Notes: generated from the sequence alone by a model not told the origin. DNA of 64,000 bases from an uncultured Flavobacteriales bacterium (GCA_937121175.1 CAKZKD010000023.1:1-64000), one strand, 5' to 3'. Positions 27,142 through 36,185 are shown, counted from the first letter of the stretch. Translations and numbers: made by a program.

Positions 27142-28094
27142 TCGGTAACAACACCCATATTGCTAAACTTTTCTATTCTCTTTTGAATTCTTTCTTCTGT
27201 TTCCAATGAAGATAATTCCTTCAAATTAGCCTTGATTGCTTTCTTAACACTAGCAAAAGCTTTTTCCCTATCAGAATGTGCTCCGCCAACAGGTTCTGGA
27301 ATAATGCCATCAATAAGACCGTTATCTAGCATATTTTCAGCAGTTAGTTTAAGGGCATCCGCAGCAGTTTCTTTATGATCCCAATTTCTCCAAAGAATGG
27401 CCGAACAGTTTTCGGGTGAAATAACAGAATACCAAGAATTTTCGAGCATTAATACTTTATCTCCAACCCCAATTCCTAAAGCACCACCAGAAGCACCTTC
27501 TCCAATGACTATACATACCACTGGAACTGTAAGCTGAGCCATTTCAATAAGGTTTCTTGCAATTGCTTCTCCTTGCCCTCTTTCCTCTGCTTCTAATCCC
27601 GGATATGCACCTGGAGTATCTATTAGAGTGACAATTGGTTTGTTGAATTTTTCAGCCAGCTTCATTAATCTTAGTGCCTTTCTGTATCCTTCAGGATTTG
27701 GCATTCCAAAATTTCTGAATTGTCTCATTTTGGTGTTTTCGCCTTTTTGCTGACCGATAAACATGACTGATTGACCATCTAACATTCCAAAACCACCTAT
27801 CATGGCTTTATCATCCTTAACATTTCTATCTCCGTGTAGCTCAATAAAAGTTTCGTCAGTCAAGGCCCGAATGTATGCGAGTGTGTATGGTCTCTCTGGG
27901 TGACGCGAAGTTTGAACACGCTGCCAAGGAGTTAATTCCTTGTAGATTTCTTTTCTAGTTTTTTCAATTTTTGATTCTAAATCGGCAATGGTATCTTTTA
28001 CATCAACCTTGCCTTTAGCTTCAATTTGTTGCGCTTTTTCAAGCTGTTCAAATAGGTCTGCTATTGGCTCTTCGAAATCTAAAAATACAGGCAT
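27138..28094 (-). CDS. accA: Acetyl-CoA carboxylase carboxyltransferase subunit alpha
   Basis: AccA, with AccD, transfers the carboxyl group from biotin carrier protein to acetyl-CoA to make malonyl-CoA, the first step of fatty-acid synthesis. The 318 residues are normal. They include the N-terminal helix with [30 protein letters not shown]-like and [10 protein letters not shown] segments, [20 protein letters not shown], and the [13 protein letters not shown] crotonase-fold oxyanion loop. A -7 box lies upstream. It is transcribed alone, divergent from ispE. Confidence 0.96.
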   Translation of the reverse strand: MPVFLDFEEPIADLFEQLEKAQQIEAKGKVDVKDTIADLESKIEKTRKEIYKELTPWQRVQTSRHPERPYTLAYIRALTDETFIELHGDRNVKDDKAMIGGFGMLDGQSVMFIGQQKGENTKMRQFRNFGMPNPEGYRKALRLMKLAEKFNKPIVTLIDTPGAYPGLEAEERGQGEAIARNLIEMAQLTVPVVCIVIGEGASGGALGIGVGDKVLMLENSWYSVISPENCSAILWRNWDHKETAADALKLTAENMLDNGLIDGIIPEPVGGAHSDREKAFASVKKAIKANLKELSSLETEERIQKRIEKFSNMGVVTD

Positions 28095-28114
28095 ATTCTA
28101 ATTATTTTGAAGGG

Positions 28115-28122
28115 CAAAATTA
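28115..28122 (-). promoter_or_regulatory. -7 box (TAATTTTG on minus) for accA
   Basis: Plus-strand CAAAATTA reads as a full TAnnTTTG match on the minus strand, 20 bases before the accA ATG. Confidence 0.55.
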
Positions 28123-28153
28123 GCATAATACCACTAAGAGCATGTAATCTAAT

Positions 28154-28161
28154 TATGTTTG
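28154..28161 (+). promoter_or_regulatory. -7 box (TATGTTTG) for ispE, leaderless spacing
   Basis: A full TAnnTTTG match ending only 6 bases before the ATG at 28168. Transcription would start at or within a few bases of the start codon, leaving no room for a ribosome-binding site. This also favours ATG 28168 over the TTG immediately before it. Confidence 0.55.
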
Positions 28162-28167
28162 TGATTG

Positions 28168-28977
28168 ATGATTTGTTTCCCGAATTGCAAAATAAATATT
28201 GGCCTCAACATTCTGTCTAAACGACCTGATGGGTTTCATGCCATTCAAAGCGTATTCTATCCTGTAGCGCTGTACGATGCGTTAGAAATTACTCCTACAC
28301 CGAAAACAGATATTAAAATTCACGGAAATGCAGTTCAAGGAAAACTATCGGACAATCTGATTTTTAAAGCATGGGATTTGTTAAACCAGTCATACAACAT
28401 TGAGCCTATTGAGTTTAACTTACTTAAAAAAATACCTTCTGGCGGCGGACTTGGTGGAGGTTCGGCAGACGGTTCCTTCGCACTGAAACTACTCAATGAT
28501 TATTTTAGGCTTGAAATTTCTACTGAACAGTTGGAGGAATTTGCCGCTAGGCTAGGAAGCGATTGTCCTTTTTTTATCAGAAACAAACCAGCAATAGTTA
28601 CCGGGAGAGGCGAATTCATCGAACCAATTCAACTGGATCTGTCAGGAAAGTACTTAGCGTTGGTAAACCCAAAAATTCATATTTCTACACAAGAAGCCTT
28701 TCAACTAATAGAACCAAAATTCCGGGAATCGATTTCTGAAAATATATTATCTGAAGCACCAATCTCTGAATGGAATAATTTTTTGACCAATGATTTTCAA
28801 GAGCCTGTTTTAAAGAAATATCCCGTTATTTCAACCATAAAAAAAGAGCTTGAAAACCTTGGGGCGCAATACACCTCGTTATCAGGAACTGGAAGCACGT
28901 TCTACGGCATTTTTCATGAGAAACCAACACTAGATTCTCTTTCCAACGATTACGATAAATGGCTGGTTGATCTGTAG
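28168..28977 (+). CDS. ispE: 4-diphosphocytidyl-2-C-methyl-D-erythritol kinase
   Basis: A GHMP kinase of the non-mevalonate (MEP) isoprenoid pathway that phosphorylates CDP-methylerythritol. The 269 residues show the substrate end FPNCKINIGLNILSKRPDGFH, the ATP loop PSGGGLGGGSADGSFAL and the C-terminal LSGTGSTFYG. The start is ATG 28168. The stop codon (28975-28977) directly abuts the stop of the convergent LptF/G gene with no base between. Confidence 0.94.
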   Translation: MICFPNCKINIGLNILSKRPDGFHAIQSVFYPVALYDALEITPTPKTDIKIHGNAVQGKLSDNLIFKAWDLLNQSYNIEPIEFNLLKKIPSGGGLGGGSADGSFALKLLNDYFRLEISTEQLEEFAARLGSDCPFFIRNKPAIVTGRGEFIEPIQLDLSGKYLALVNPKIHISTQEAFQLIEPKFRESISENILSEAPISEWNNFLTNDFQEPVLKKYPVISTIKKELENLGAQYTSLSGTGSTFYGIFHEKPTLDSLSNDYDKWLVDL

Positions 28978-30057
28978 TTACTTTGGTGCAGTTCGATAGA
29001 TATAAATCGATAAAATGGCGTAAATAATATTAGGAATCCAACATGCATAAAATGGCGAAAGTCCTGCGTTTGTAGCATACACAGAAGCAACCTTGATAGC
29101 AAAAATATAGGTAACGGCTATGAATAACCCTAAGGCTAAGTGAGCCCCAATTCCTCCCCTCACCTTTCTGCTAGACATACAAACACCAATAAAAACCATA
29201 ATGAAAGTTGCAAAAGGCACTGAAGTTCGCTGATGTTTTTCAATGTAGTGGTGCGTTATATTTTCCGAGCCACTTAAAATTTCTTTTTCAATGTAATCAT
29301 TCAGTTCTGGTGTGCTCATCATTTGGGTGGTGTATTCTAGCCTCTGCTCAAATTCGGTTGGATGAACGTTGATTACAGTATCCATTAACCGTCCCCGCTC
29401 CATGGTTTCAACGTCTCCAATAATATTTCTTTTGATGTAGTTATGTACATTCCAAGCTTCTTTGGTAGAATCCCACTGTGCGTAATCTGCACTCAGCTTA
29501 AAGGTAAGTTCCCGACCTTCATAATGCTCCAAAGTGAACTTATATCCGATATCACTCATAGCATTATACTTCTCGAAGTAAATGAAGTCGTTTTCGCCAA
29601 TTTGTTTATGGATATTATTATCGTAATTCCTGAAGCTCATTTTAAAATAATCTTCCTCAAATTTTATCCTAACCTTATTCGCATTTGGTATCAAATAGTG
29701 ATTGAGCAGCAATGACATACTTGCTAAAAATATTGAAGCCCACAAGTAAGGCAATAGCATTCTTTTGAAAGAAACACCACTACTCAGAATGGCAACAATT
29801 TCAGTTCTACTTGCCATTTTTGAAGTAAAAAATATAACCGAAATAAAAATGAGAAGAGGGCTAAAAAGATTACCATAAAACAAAATAAAATTGAAGTAAT
29901 AATCCACTATTAAGCCTACGAACGGCGCACCACGCTCGGTAAAATCATCCATCTTTTCACTATAATCGAAAATGCAGGCAATGAGCATTATGATTCCAAG
30001 AATGAAGAAAAATGTAAAAAGAAATTTCTTAATTATATAAACATCAATAATCTTCAC
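28978..30057 (-). CDS. LptF/LptG-family permease
   Basis: A 359-residue inner-membrane permease of the YjgP/YjgQ family, which with LptB and LptC extracts lipopolysaccharide from the inner membrane. It has three N-terminal membrane helices from IIDVYIIKKFLFTFFFILGIIML, a periplasmic jelly-roll region of about 190 residues and three C-terminal helices. The start is GTG at 30057, 5 bases after tgt. The tgt-lptF/G order is common in Bacteroidota. Whether it is the F or the G copy cannot be decided here. Confidence 0.88.
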   Translation of the reverse strand: MKIIDVYIIKKFLFTFFFILGIIMLIACIFDYSEKMDDFTERGAPFVGLIVDYYFNFILFYGNLFSPLLIFISVIFFTSKMASRTEIVAILSSGVSFKRMLLPYLWASIFLASMSLLLNHYLIPNANKVRIKFEEDYFKMSFRNYDNNIHKQIGENDFIYFEKYNAMSDIGYKFTLEHYEGRELTFKLSADYAQWDSTKEAWNVHNYIKRNIIGDVETMERGRLMDTVINVHPTEFEQRLEYTTQMMSTPELNDYIEKEILSGSENITHHYIEKHQRTSVPFATFIMVFIGVCMSSRKVRGGIGAHLALGLFIAVTYIFAIKVASVYATNAGLSPFYACWIPNIIYAILSIYIYRTAPK

Positions 30058-30062
30058 CTCTA

Positions 30063-31193
30063 CTATAGCTTTCGAGTGATATTAGGCATCATTTTGTCTT
30101 TCCATTCAGAAAATGTACCTGCCTCAATTTGGTTTCTAGCCTCGCCTACCAACCACAAATAGAATCCTAGGTTATGAATCGAAGAAATTTGCGCGCCAAG
30201 CATTTCTCTGGAGGTAACCAGATGTCGCAAGTAGGCCTTAGAATAATACTGATCAACGTAGGTAGTCCCATTTTCATCTATCGGTGAAAAATCTTTCTCC
30301 CACTTCTTATTCTTGATATTGATAATACCTTCGGAGGTAAATAGCTGTCCGTTTCTTGCATTTCGAGTAGGAAGCACACAATCAAACATATCTACACCAA
30401 GAGCAATACACTCCAATAAATTGGCTGGCGTACCTACACCCATTAAATATCGGGGTTTGTCGGTAGGTAAAATATCACAGACCAACTCGGTCATAGCATA
30501 TAACTCTTCGTGTGGCTCACCCACGGAGAGCCCGCCAATTGCATTTCCAAAAGCATTTTTATTGGCAATATATTCTGCAGATTGTTTTCTCAAATCCTTA
30601 TAAACGCTTCCTTGGACAATAGGGAAAAGTGCTTGGTTATGTCCGTATTTGGGTTCGGTTGAATTCATTTGCTCAATACATCTATCCAGCCACCTATGCG
30701 TCATGTGCATTGAGTTCTTGGCATATTCGTACTCGCACGGGTAAGGAGTGCACTCATCGAAGGCCATAATTATATCTGCGCCTATAGATCGTTGGATATC
30801 TATTGCTCTTTCTGGAGAAAACACGTGCTTAGAACCGTCAATGTGCGAGGCGAATTTCACACCTTCTTCGGTGATTTTTCGCGTTCCAGAAAGCGAATAC
30901 ACTTGATAGCCACCACTATCTGTCAACATTGGTTTTTGCCAATTAATAAACTTGTGTAATCCACCAACTTCTTCCAAAGTTTCAATACCCGGTCGAAGAA
31001 ATAAATGGTAGGTATTGCCCAAAATAATTTGAGCTGTAATGTCATCGACCAACTCTCTGTGATGAACTGCTTTTACAGAACCTGCCGTTCCTACTGGCAT
31101 AAAAATCGGTGTTTTTATTTCGCCATGGTCTGTATTCAATACTCCAGATCTTGCTTTGGTTTTTGAATCTGTTGCAGATAATTTAAAGTCCAT
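30063..31193 (-). CDS. tgt: Queuine/preQ1 tRNA-guanine transglycosylase
   Basis: Tgt exchanges guanine 34 of GUN-anticodon tRNAs (His, Asn, Asp, Tyr) for preQ1 in queuosine synthesis. The 376-residue barrel keeps the general acid Asp92 (TDSGG), GGLSVGEP and the nucleophile Asp271 in MFDCVLPTRNARNG. The C-terminal zinc site is altered: the stretch FSPIDENGTTYVDQYYSKAYLRH (302-324) has Gly309, Thr311 and Asp314 where other bacteria have three Cys, and only His340 (SSIHNL) remains. The enzyme probably folds without zinc; this may be usual in the phylum. It shares a run with lptF/G. Confidence 0.94.
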   Translation of the reverse strand: MDFKLSATDSKTKARSGVLNTDHGEIKTPIFMPVGTAGSVKAVHHRELVDDITAQIILGNTYHLFLRPGIETLEEVGGLHKFINWQKPMLTDSGGYQVYSLSGTRKITEEGVKFASHIDGSKHVFSPERAIDIQRSIGADIIMAFDECTPYPCEYEYAKNSMHMTHRWLDRCIEQMNSTEPKYGHNQALFPIVQGSVYKDLRKQSAEYIANKNAFGNAIGGLSVGEPHEELYAMTELVCDILPTDKPRYLMGVGTPANLLECIALGVDMFDCVLPTRNARNGQLFTSEGIINIKNKKWEKDFSPIDENGTTYVDQYYSKAYLRHLVTSREMLGAQISSIHNLGFYLWLVGEARNQIEAGTFSEWKDKMMPNITRKL

Positions 31194-31210
31194 AAATTGA
31201 GTTAAGAGTG

Positions 31211-31218
31211 CAAAGATA
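31211..31218 (-). promoter_or_regulatory. -7 box (TATCTTTG on minus) for tgt
   Basis: Plus-strand CAAAGATA, a full match on the minus strand, 17 bases before the tgt ATG. Confidence 0.55.
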
Positions 31219-31290
31219 CATTTGCTTTGCTTGTTTAAAAGTTAATAAGCATTTTCTGTGATCATTAAGCATTTTTAAAACCTTTGCGCC

Positions 31291-32409
31291 ATGCAGGAAA
31301 TACTCGGTTCTCCGTATTTTATTCCGTTGGTGGTTTTAACAACTCTAAAATTGCTGATTGTTCTCATAGTGCAGTTGCGAATGAGTATTCTTAAACCAAT
31401 CCCATCCAAATTCACAAATTCGATTTCGATAATCGTCTGTGCCAGAAATGAATCGGATAATCTAAGGGAATTATTGCCTCTCTTATTTTCTCAAGAGTAC
31501 CCCAAATTTGAAGTAATTGTTGTGAACGACAGGTCATCTGATGATACCACAGACATATTACGGGCGTTTGAACGTAAATACGAGAACCTGATTGTTACTT
31601 CCATCATTGAGAATGAAAAATTTAATTTCAATAAAAAATTTGCGCTAACCATGGGAATAAAAGCAGCTTCAAATGACCACGTGTTGCTTACCGATGCGGA
31701 CTGCCGACCAATATCCAATAAGTGGATTAGAACAATGGTTGCGCCTTTCTGTGATTCAAAAAGTATTTCTGTTGGATATGGGGCTTACAAAAAAACTACT
31801 GGCCTGTTAAACAAAATAATACGGGCTGAAACCTTTCTCATTGCTCAGCAATATTTCGGAATCGGAAAACTTGGAAATCCGTATATGGGGGTAGGTAGAA
31901 ATTTGGCTTATAACACTGTGTTATTCTACAAAAACAAAGGTTTTTCGAACCACCAACACATGGCGAGCGGCGATGATGATTTATTTATGGCTGAAATAGC
32001 GAACAGACAAAATACCGACTTTGTTTTTAGCGAGGAAAGTTATACCGAATCTGAACCAGAAAAAACGTGGAAAGCTTACCTAGAACAGAAACGCAGACAC
32101 TTAACAACGGCGGTACGCTATAAATTTAAAACTAAAGCCATCTTGGCGCTGATTGCTCTTATTAATTATTCGTTTATAATGTTTAGTTTTTTATGCCTGC
32201 TTATTCCTAAAATCCAGTTCGCAGCATTAGCCGCAATTATACTGGTATTTATTACTTCAATTCTAGTCTCGTTTAAAGCACTAAAAATCTCTAAATCATA
32301 CGACTTAATTCCATGGTTATTTATTACTGACGTATTTATTTTGTTTCTTTACCCCTTCGCCTTACTTTATAACTATTTGCAGAGCGGAAGCTTATGGAAG
32401 AATTATTAA
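31291..32409 (+). CDS. Membrane GT2-family glycosyltransferase
   Basis: A 372-residue enzyme with an N-terminal membrane segment (about 8-28), a GT-A domain and about three C-terminal helices (about 275-365), the plan of processive membrane GT2 enzymes. Motifs are SIIVCARNESDNLRELLP, VVNDRSSDDT, the DxD-type TDADCR, SGDDDLFM and a QKRRH replacing the usual QxxRW. It overlaps the sigma-factor gene by 16 bases. A near -7 box (AACCTTTG, one mismatch) ends only 4 bases before the ATG. Substrate unknown. Confidence 0.85.
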   Translation: MQEILGSPYFIPLVVLTTLKLLIVLIVQLRMSILKPIPSKFTNSISIIVCARNESDNLRELLPLLFSQEYPKFEVIVVNDRSSDDTTDILRAFERKYENLIVTSIIENEKFNFNKKFALTMGIKAASNDHVLLTDADCRPISNKWIRTMVAPFCDSKSISVGYGAYKKTTGLLNKIIRAETFLIAQQYFGIGKLGNPYMGVGRNLAYNTVLFYKNKGFSNHQHMASGDDDLFMAEIANRQNTDFVFSEESYTESEPEKTWKAYLEQKRRHLTTAVRYKFKTKAILALIALINYSFIMFSFLCLLIPKIQFAALAAIILVFITSILVSFKALKISKSYDLIPWLFITDVFILFLYPFALLYNYLQSGSLWKNY

Positions 32410-33005
32410 ACAGCAATTTATCGGACAAAGCCAAATACGACTATACTCTGGTCAGAAGGGCTGTTGACGAAAAAGATGAGCGTGCATACGCTGAAATTCT
32501 TTCACGTTATCGCGAACCCATTTACTATATGTTGCTTAAAATGATTAAGAGCGAAGTAGATGCCGAAGATTTGACAATTGAGGCGTTCGGAAAAGCATTT
32601 AAAAAATTAAATCAATACGAACCGAATTATGCATTTAGTACATGGTTGTATAAAATTGCAACCAATAATTGCATTGATTTTATTCGAAAGAAAAAAATGA
32701 AAACTTTTTCTATTGATGCTCAAAATGAAGGGGAAGAAAATAGCAGCAAATTTGAACCTGTTTCAAACACGTTAACTCCAGAAGAAAAGACCATTAAAGA
32801 CCAGAAAATAAAGGTAATGCATCAGGTTGTTGACCAACTAAAGCCTAGATATAAGTCATTGATTCAATTGAGGTATTTCAAAGAGTTTTCGTACCAAGAA
32901 ATATCAGATCAGTTGGATTTGCCCTTAGGTACAGTAAAAGCACAATTGTTTAGAGCTAAAGAGTTACTTTATGAAATTCTGAAGGACAGAAAACATAATA
33001 TTTAA
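32394..33005 (+). CDS. ECF-type sigma-70 family sigma factor
   Basis: A 203-residue sigma factor with regions 2 and 4 only. Region 2 runs from about LSRYREPIYYMLLKMI through DAEDLTIEAFGKAF to STWLYKIATNNCIDFIRKKK. Region 4 is the helix-turn-helix RYFKEFSYQEISDQLDLPLGTVKAQLFRAKELL. The linker of about 40 residues is acidic and polar. No anti-sigma factor gene is adjacent, so it may be a constitutive or general growth-linked ECF factor. The gene starts inside the GT2 gene and ends 5 bases before rsmG. Confidence 0.9.
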   Translation: MEELLNSNLSDKAKYDYTLVRRAVDEKDERAYAEILSRYREPIYYMLLKMIKSEVDAEDLTIEAFGKAFKKLNQYEPNYAFSTWLYKIATNNCIDFIRKKKMKTFSIDAQNEGEENSSKFEPVSNTLTPEEKTIKDQKIKVMHQVVDQLKPRYKSLIQLRYFKEFSYQEISDQLDLPLGTVKAQLFRAKELLYEILKDRKHNI

Positions 33006-33010
33006 GCTGA

Positions 33011-33661
33011 ATGTCCATCGCATTGATTGAAAAATATTTCCCGAAGATTAACAGTACTCAAAAAGAACAGTTTGAACAGTTAGTGCCCTTATACGCAGAT
33101 TGGAACAGTAAGATAAACGTCGTTTCCAGAAAAGACATTGACTCTTTAATGGAGAAACATGTGTTGCACAGTTTGGCCATTTCGTTATTTTTTGATTTAA
33201 ATAAGGGACAGAAAATTTTGGACATTGGCACAGGAGGAGGATTTCCTGGAGTGCCGCTTGCAATTCTAAATCCGAAATCTAACTTCACCCTTATAGATTC
33301 TATTGGCAAGAAAATAAAGGTGGTAAATGGAGTTTGCGAAAGTCTGAAACTTAAAAATTGCAAAGGAATCCATGAAAACGCGAAAAACCATCGCTCAGAA
33401 TACGATACTGTAGTAAGTCGAGCAGTTACCGCATTCGATAGTTTTGTAGATTACACAAAGCCGTTACTGAAACCTAACAAGACATCTGAAATCCTTTACC
33501 TCAAAGGCGGAGATTTATCTTTAGAGCTATCAAATGTGGTGAATAAGGTGAAGATTTACGATCTAAAAACTAAAATTGATACTGAGTTTTTCGAAACAAA
33601 AAAAATTGTTCAGTATCGCCCTTTTTCGCAGCTAAAAAAGGATTCTAAAAAAATTAAATAA
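33011..33661 (+). CDS. rsmG: 16S rRNA (guanine527-N7)-methyltransferase
   Basis: RsmG (GidB) makes m7G527 in 16S rRNA; loss gives low-level streptomycin resistance in other bacteria. The 216 residues include the N-terminal YADWNSKINVVSRKDIDSLMEKHVLHSL and the SAM motif ILDIGTGGGFPGVPLAI, both characteristic. It follows the sigma-factor gene by 5 bases and precedes rpmH, which has its own -7 box. Confidence 0.94.
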   Translation: MSIALIEKYFPKINSTQKEQFEQLVPLYADWNSKINVVSRKDIDSLMEKHVLHSLAISLFFDLNKGQKILDIGTGGGFPGVPLAILNPKSNFTLIDSIGKKIKVVNGVCESLKLKNCKGIHENAKNHRSEYDTVVSRAVTAFDSFVDYTKPLLKPNKTSEILYLKGGDLSLELSNVVNKVKIYDLKTKIDTEFFETKKIVQYRPFSQLKKDSKKIK

Positions 33662-33698
33662 ATTGCTCAAAAACTTCAATCCAACCACAAAATAATTT

Positions 33699-33706
33699 TA
33701 CTTTTG
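33699..33706 (+). promoter_or_regulatory. -7 box (TACTTTTG) for rpmH
   Basis: A full TAnnTTTG match 33 bases before the rpmH ATG; the gap carries a normal-length leader. Confidence 0.6.
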
Positions 33707-33739
33707 CAGCTCGTTTTTCGAAACAAATAATTTATACAC

Positions 33740-33895
33740 ATGAAAAGAACGTTTCAACCGTCGAATAAGAAGAGAAAGAATAAGCACGGCTTTAGAGAAA
33801 GAATGGCTACTAAAGGTGGTAGAAAAGTGCTTGCAAGTCGTAGAGCTAAGGGAAGAAAAAGACTTACAGTTTCTGACGAATTACCAAAGAAATAA
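33740..33895 (+). CDS. rpmH: 50S ribosomal protein L34
   Basis: A 51-residue basic protein, starting [20 protein letters not shown] and continuing [20 protein letters not shown], which is the invariant L34 signature; the C-terminal tail [11 protein letters not shown] is the Bacteroidota type. It is a structural protein of the large ribosomal subunit. It has its own promoter box and is closed by a strong terminator. Confidence 0.97.
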   Translation: MKRTFQPSNKKRKNKHGFRERMATKGGRKVLASRRAKGRKRLTVSDELPKK

Positions 33896-33921
33896 TTGGG
33901 GAAACTCATTAATGATATTAG

Positions 33922-33948
33922 AAAGGGCGGTTTATCCGCCCTTTTTTT
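33922..33948 (+). terminator. Rho-independent terminator after rpmH
   Basis: Nine-base-pair stem AAAGGGCGG / CCGCCCTTT with loop TTTAT, the right arm running into a T7 tract (33942-33948). It lies 26 bases after the rpmH stop. Confidence 0.92.
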
Positions 33949-33960
33949 GTGCCTAGAATA

Positions 33961-33968
33961 TAAATTTG
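33961..33968 (+). promoter_or_regulatory. -7 box (TAAATTTG) for lhgO
   Basis: A full TAnnTTTG match 17 bases before the ATG at 33986, directly after the rpmH terminator. Confidence 0.5.
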
Positions 33969-33985
33969 CATCTTAAACTTTGAAT

Positions 33986-35197
33986 ATGACTTACGATTTT
34001 TGTGTTGTTGGTGGTGGAATTGTTGGATTAGCAACTGCCTACAAATTACAATTACGGTTTCCTGCATACACCATTCTTGTTCTTGACAAAGAAGACCATT
34101 TTGCTGCCCACCAAACCGGAAACAACTCAGGAGTTATTCACTCAGGAATTTATTACAAACCAGGGTCGTATAAGGCAAAAAACTGTGTGGATGGTAGAAG
34201 AGAGTTAGTTGCATTTGCAAAAGAACATGGAATTGACCATGATATCTGTGGAAAGGTAATCGTGGCAACGGATGAGAGTGAATTTCCATTTCTAGAGCAG
34301 ATTTATGAGAATGGTATAAAAAACGGTGTTGAAGAAATTGAAAAAATCGGCCCAGAACGCATTAAGGAAATAGAACCGCATTGTAAAGGAATAAAAGGCA
34401 TTAGAGTAGGCTGTACTGGAATCATAGACTTTAGAGGTACAACCGATAAATTAGCAGAGCTTTTAGTAGCGGCAAATCCTAACTCGAAAGCTTTGACCAA
34501 TCATGAAGTCATTGAAATTAAAAAGAAAAATGAAATCAGCTCTGTTGTCACCAATCAAGGGACATTCGAAAGTAAACGAATGATTTTTTGTGCTGGACTA
34601 CAAGCTGACCGAATGGCTAAAAAAGATGGAGTAAACCTAAAAGAAAAGGTAGTTGGTTTTAGAGGCGATTATTACGAATTAACTGAACAAGGAAAGCATA
34701 AGGTCAAGCACCTCATATATCCTGTTCCTAATCCAGAATTTCCATTCTTAGGAGTGCACTTTACACGAATGACCAACGGAGAAATTGAATGTGGCCCTAA
34801 TGCAGTATTTACTTTTAAAAGAGAGGGTTACGGCAAAACCGATTTTAGCTGGAAAGACACAATTGATGCGCTTTCCTATGGCGGCACTTGGAAGTTGTTC
34901 TTTAAAAACATGTCGTTTGGCATTAATGAATACCGTAGAGCATTTAGTAAAAAGCTATTCCTTAAAACACTTCAACGGCTAATACCATCCTTAACTATGG
35001 ATGACCTAAAACCTGGAAGAGCTGGCGTGCGTGCGATGTTATTATCGACAGATGGTGACACGAAAGATGATTTTAGAATTGAATACAAAGACAACAGTAT
35101 TCATGTTTTGAATGCGCCTAGCCCTGCCGCAACAGCATGTTTAGCAATTGGTAATGAGGTAGTAAATATGGCCGTAAAACGATTCGATTTAAAGTAA
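33986..35197 (+). CDS. lhgO: L-2-hydroxyglutarate oxidase
   Basis: An FAD-dependent oxidase/dehydrogenase (DAO fold) that oxidises L-2-hydroxyglutarate to 2-oxoglutarate, passing electrons to oxygen or the quinone pool. The 403 residues begin with the dinucleotide motif YDFCVVGGGIVGLATAYKLQ. Then come HQTGNNSGVIHSGIYYKPGS, the LhgO/L2HGDH signature, and NAPSPAATACLAIGNEV near the C-terminus. I use ATG 33986 instead of the TTG six bases earlier. The gene ends 6 bases before the stop of the convergent protease gene. Confidence 0.9.
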   Translation: MTYDFCVVGGGIVGLATAYKLQLRFPAYTILVLDKEDHFAAHQTGNNSGVIHSGIYYKPGSYKAKNCVDGRRELVAFAKEHGIDHDICGKVIVATDESEFPFLEQIYENGIKNGVEEIEKIGPERIKEIEPHCKGIKGIRVGCTGIIDFRGTTDKLAELLVAANPNSKALTNHEVIEIKKKNEISSVVTNQGTFESKRMIFCAGLQADRMAKKDGVNLKEKVVGFRGDYYELTEQGKHKVKHLIYPVPNPEFPFLGVHFTRMTNGEIECGPNAVFTFKREGYGKTDFSWKDTIDALSYGGTWKLFFKNMSFGINEYRRAFSKKLFLKTLQRLIPSLTMDDLKPGRAGVRAMLLSTDGDTKDDFRIEYKDNSIHVLNAPSPAATACLAIGNEVVNMAVKRFDLK

Positions 35198-35203
35198 CAA
35201 GAC

Positions 35204-36127
35204 TTACTTGAACTGCTTTAGATTTGAACTTAATGCTGTTTGACCAGCGTAATCCTCCGGAGGGGTTTTTATCAAAAAATGCGCTTTACCGTTTGGGTTT
35301 ATCATATTCGTATCAATTGGACCATACTTCAACAAATGGTGCATAAGTTTAATTTGACATTCTGTTGCCTGCTTGCCTCCATTATTTGATTTCATAAAGT
35401 TTTTACAGTCCTCTGGTGGGCAAGGTTTAGTTCCTTCACAAGAAGTACAAGGGCCGTATTTTCTTTCATAATGCCCAAGCCCCAAACCATGACCAACTTC
35501 ATGCATAATATGTTCACCTACACCCCAAATGTCAAACACTTTGGTATAAACCTGATACATTCCTTCAAAGTATAGCACATTATTCTGAAACCCAAATCCA
35601 TCCCTACAACCGGGTTGCATACAAATATTTCTACCTCCATAAGCCCTTGGTACAACTCCGGACAAGAGCAAATGCACACAGTGTTTTTTTTCAAATTCAG
35701 TTAAAGAATCGTTTTCAAGGACATACTCCCTGTACAAGTCCTTGTGGCTATACGCACCATTTACTGTTGCACTAGCTCCGTTAGCAGAATTATAAAATTT
35801 AATATCTATCAAACGCATTCGAATTTTGGCATCCTTAATATGTTTTCCAACTAATGGAACTGGCTTCTCTACATTCGACAGAAAATCATTCCCTCTCTTG
35901 ATTTGAGATTTCAACCACTCTATGTCGGGTAATGTGTCCTTAAAATTTCCGTTACCTAGAGTATCTCTGAACGAATGAAAAATTACATTGATATATTTAA
36001 CATCTTCCTTTTCAAGGTCAATTTCCTGAAAGGAATAGGGAATTTGAGTTGTTGATTCTATTGGTGGTTGCATTATACATGAACTGGTGAGTGCACAACA
36101 CCCAAATAGGAAAACTAAAAATTTCAT
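35204..36127 (-). CDS. Metzincin-type zinc metalloprotease lipoprotein
   Basis: A 307-residue outer-membrane or periplasmic lipoprotein: signal MKFLVFLFGCCALTSSC with the lipidated Cys probably at residue 17. The zinc site is HEVGHGLGLGH at 209-219 (HExxHxxGxxH, three His ligands and Glu210 as base), and FMKSN at about 244-248 is the likely Met-turn. Cysteine-rich segments before and after the active site (CMQPGC, CTSCEGTKPCPPEDC) suggest disulphides, as in pappalysin-like proteases. The exact family and substrate are not determinable. An adhesin or matrix protein target is only a guess. Confidence 0.8.
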   Translation of the reverse strand: MKFLVFLFGCCALTSSCIMQPPIESTTQIPYSFQEIDLEKEDVKYINVIFHSFRDTLGNGNFKDTLPDIEWLKSQIKRGNDFLSNVEKPVPLVGKHIKDAKIRMRLIDIKFYNSANGASATVNGAYSHKDLYREYVLENDSLTEFEKKHCVHLLLSGVVPRAYGGRNICMQPGCRDGFGFQNNVLYFEGMYQVYTKVFDIWGVGEHIMHEVGHGLGLGHYERKYGPCTSCEGTKPCPPEDCKNFMKSNNGGKQATECQIKLMHHLLKYGPIDTNMINPNGKAHFLIKTPPEDYAGQTALSSNLKQFK

Positions 36128-36185
36128 TGGGTAAAGGTAATACGCAATGAATTAATTGACGGAATTTATACAAAGGATATACCCA

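Noticed and set aside
32394-33005. Anti-sigma factor or stress operon linked to the ECF sigma gene
   Set aside because: Neighbours are a GT2 and rsmG; no membrane anti-sigma gene overlaps or follows it.
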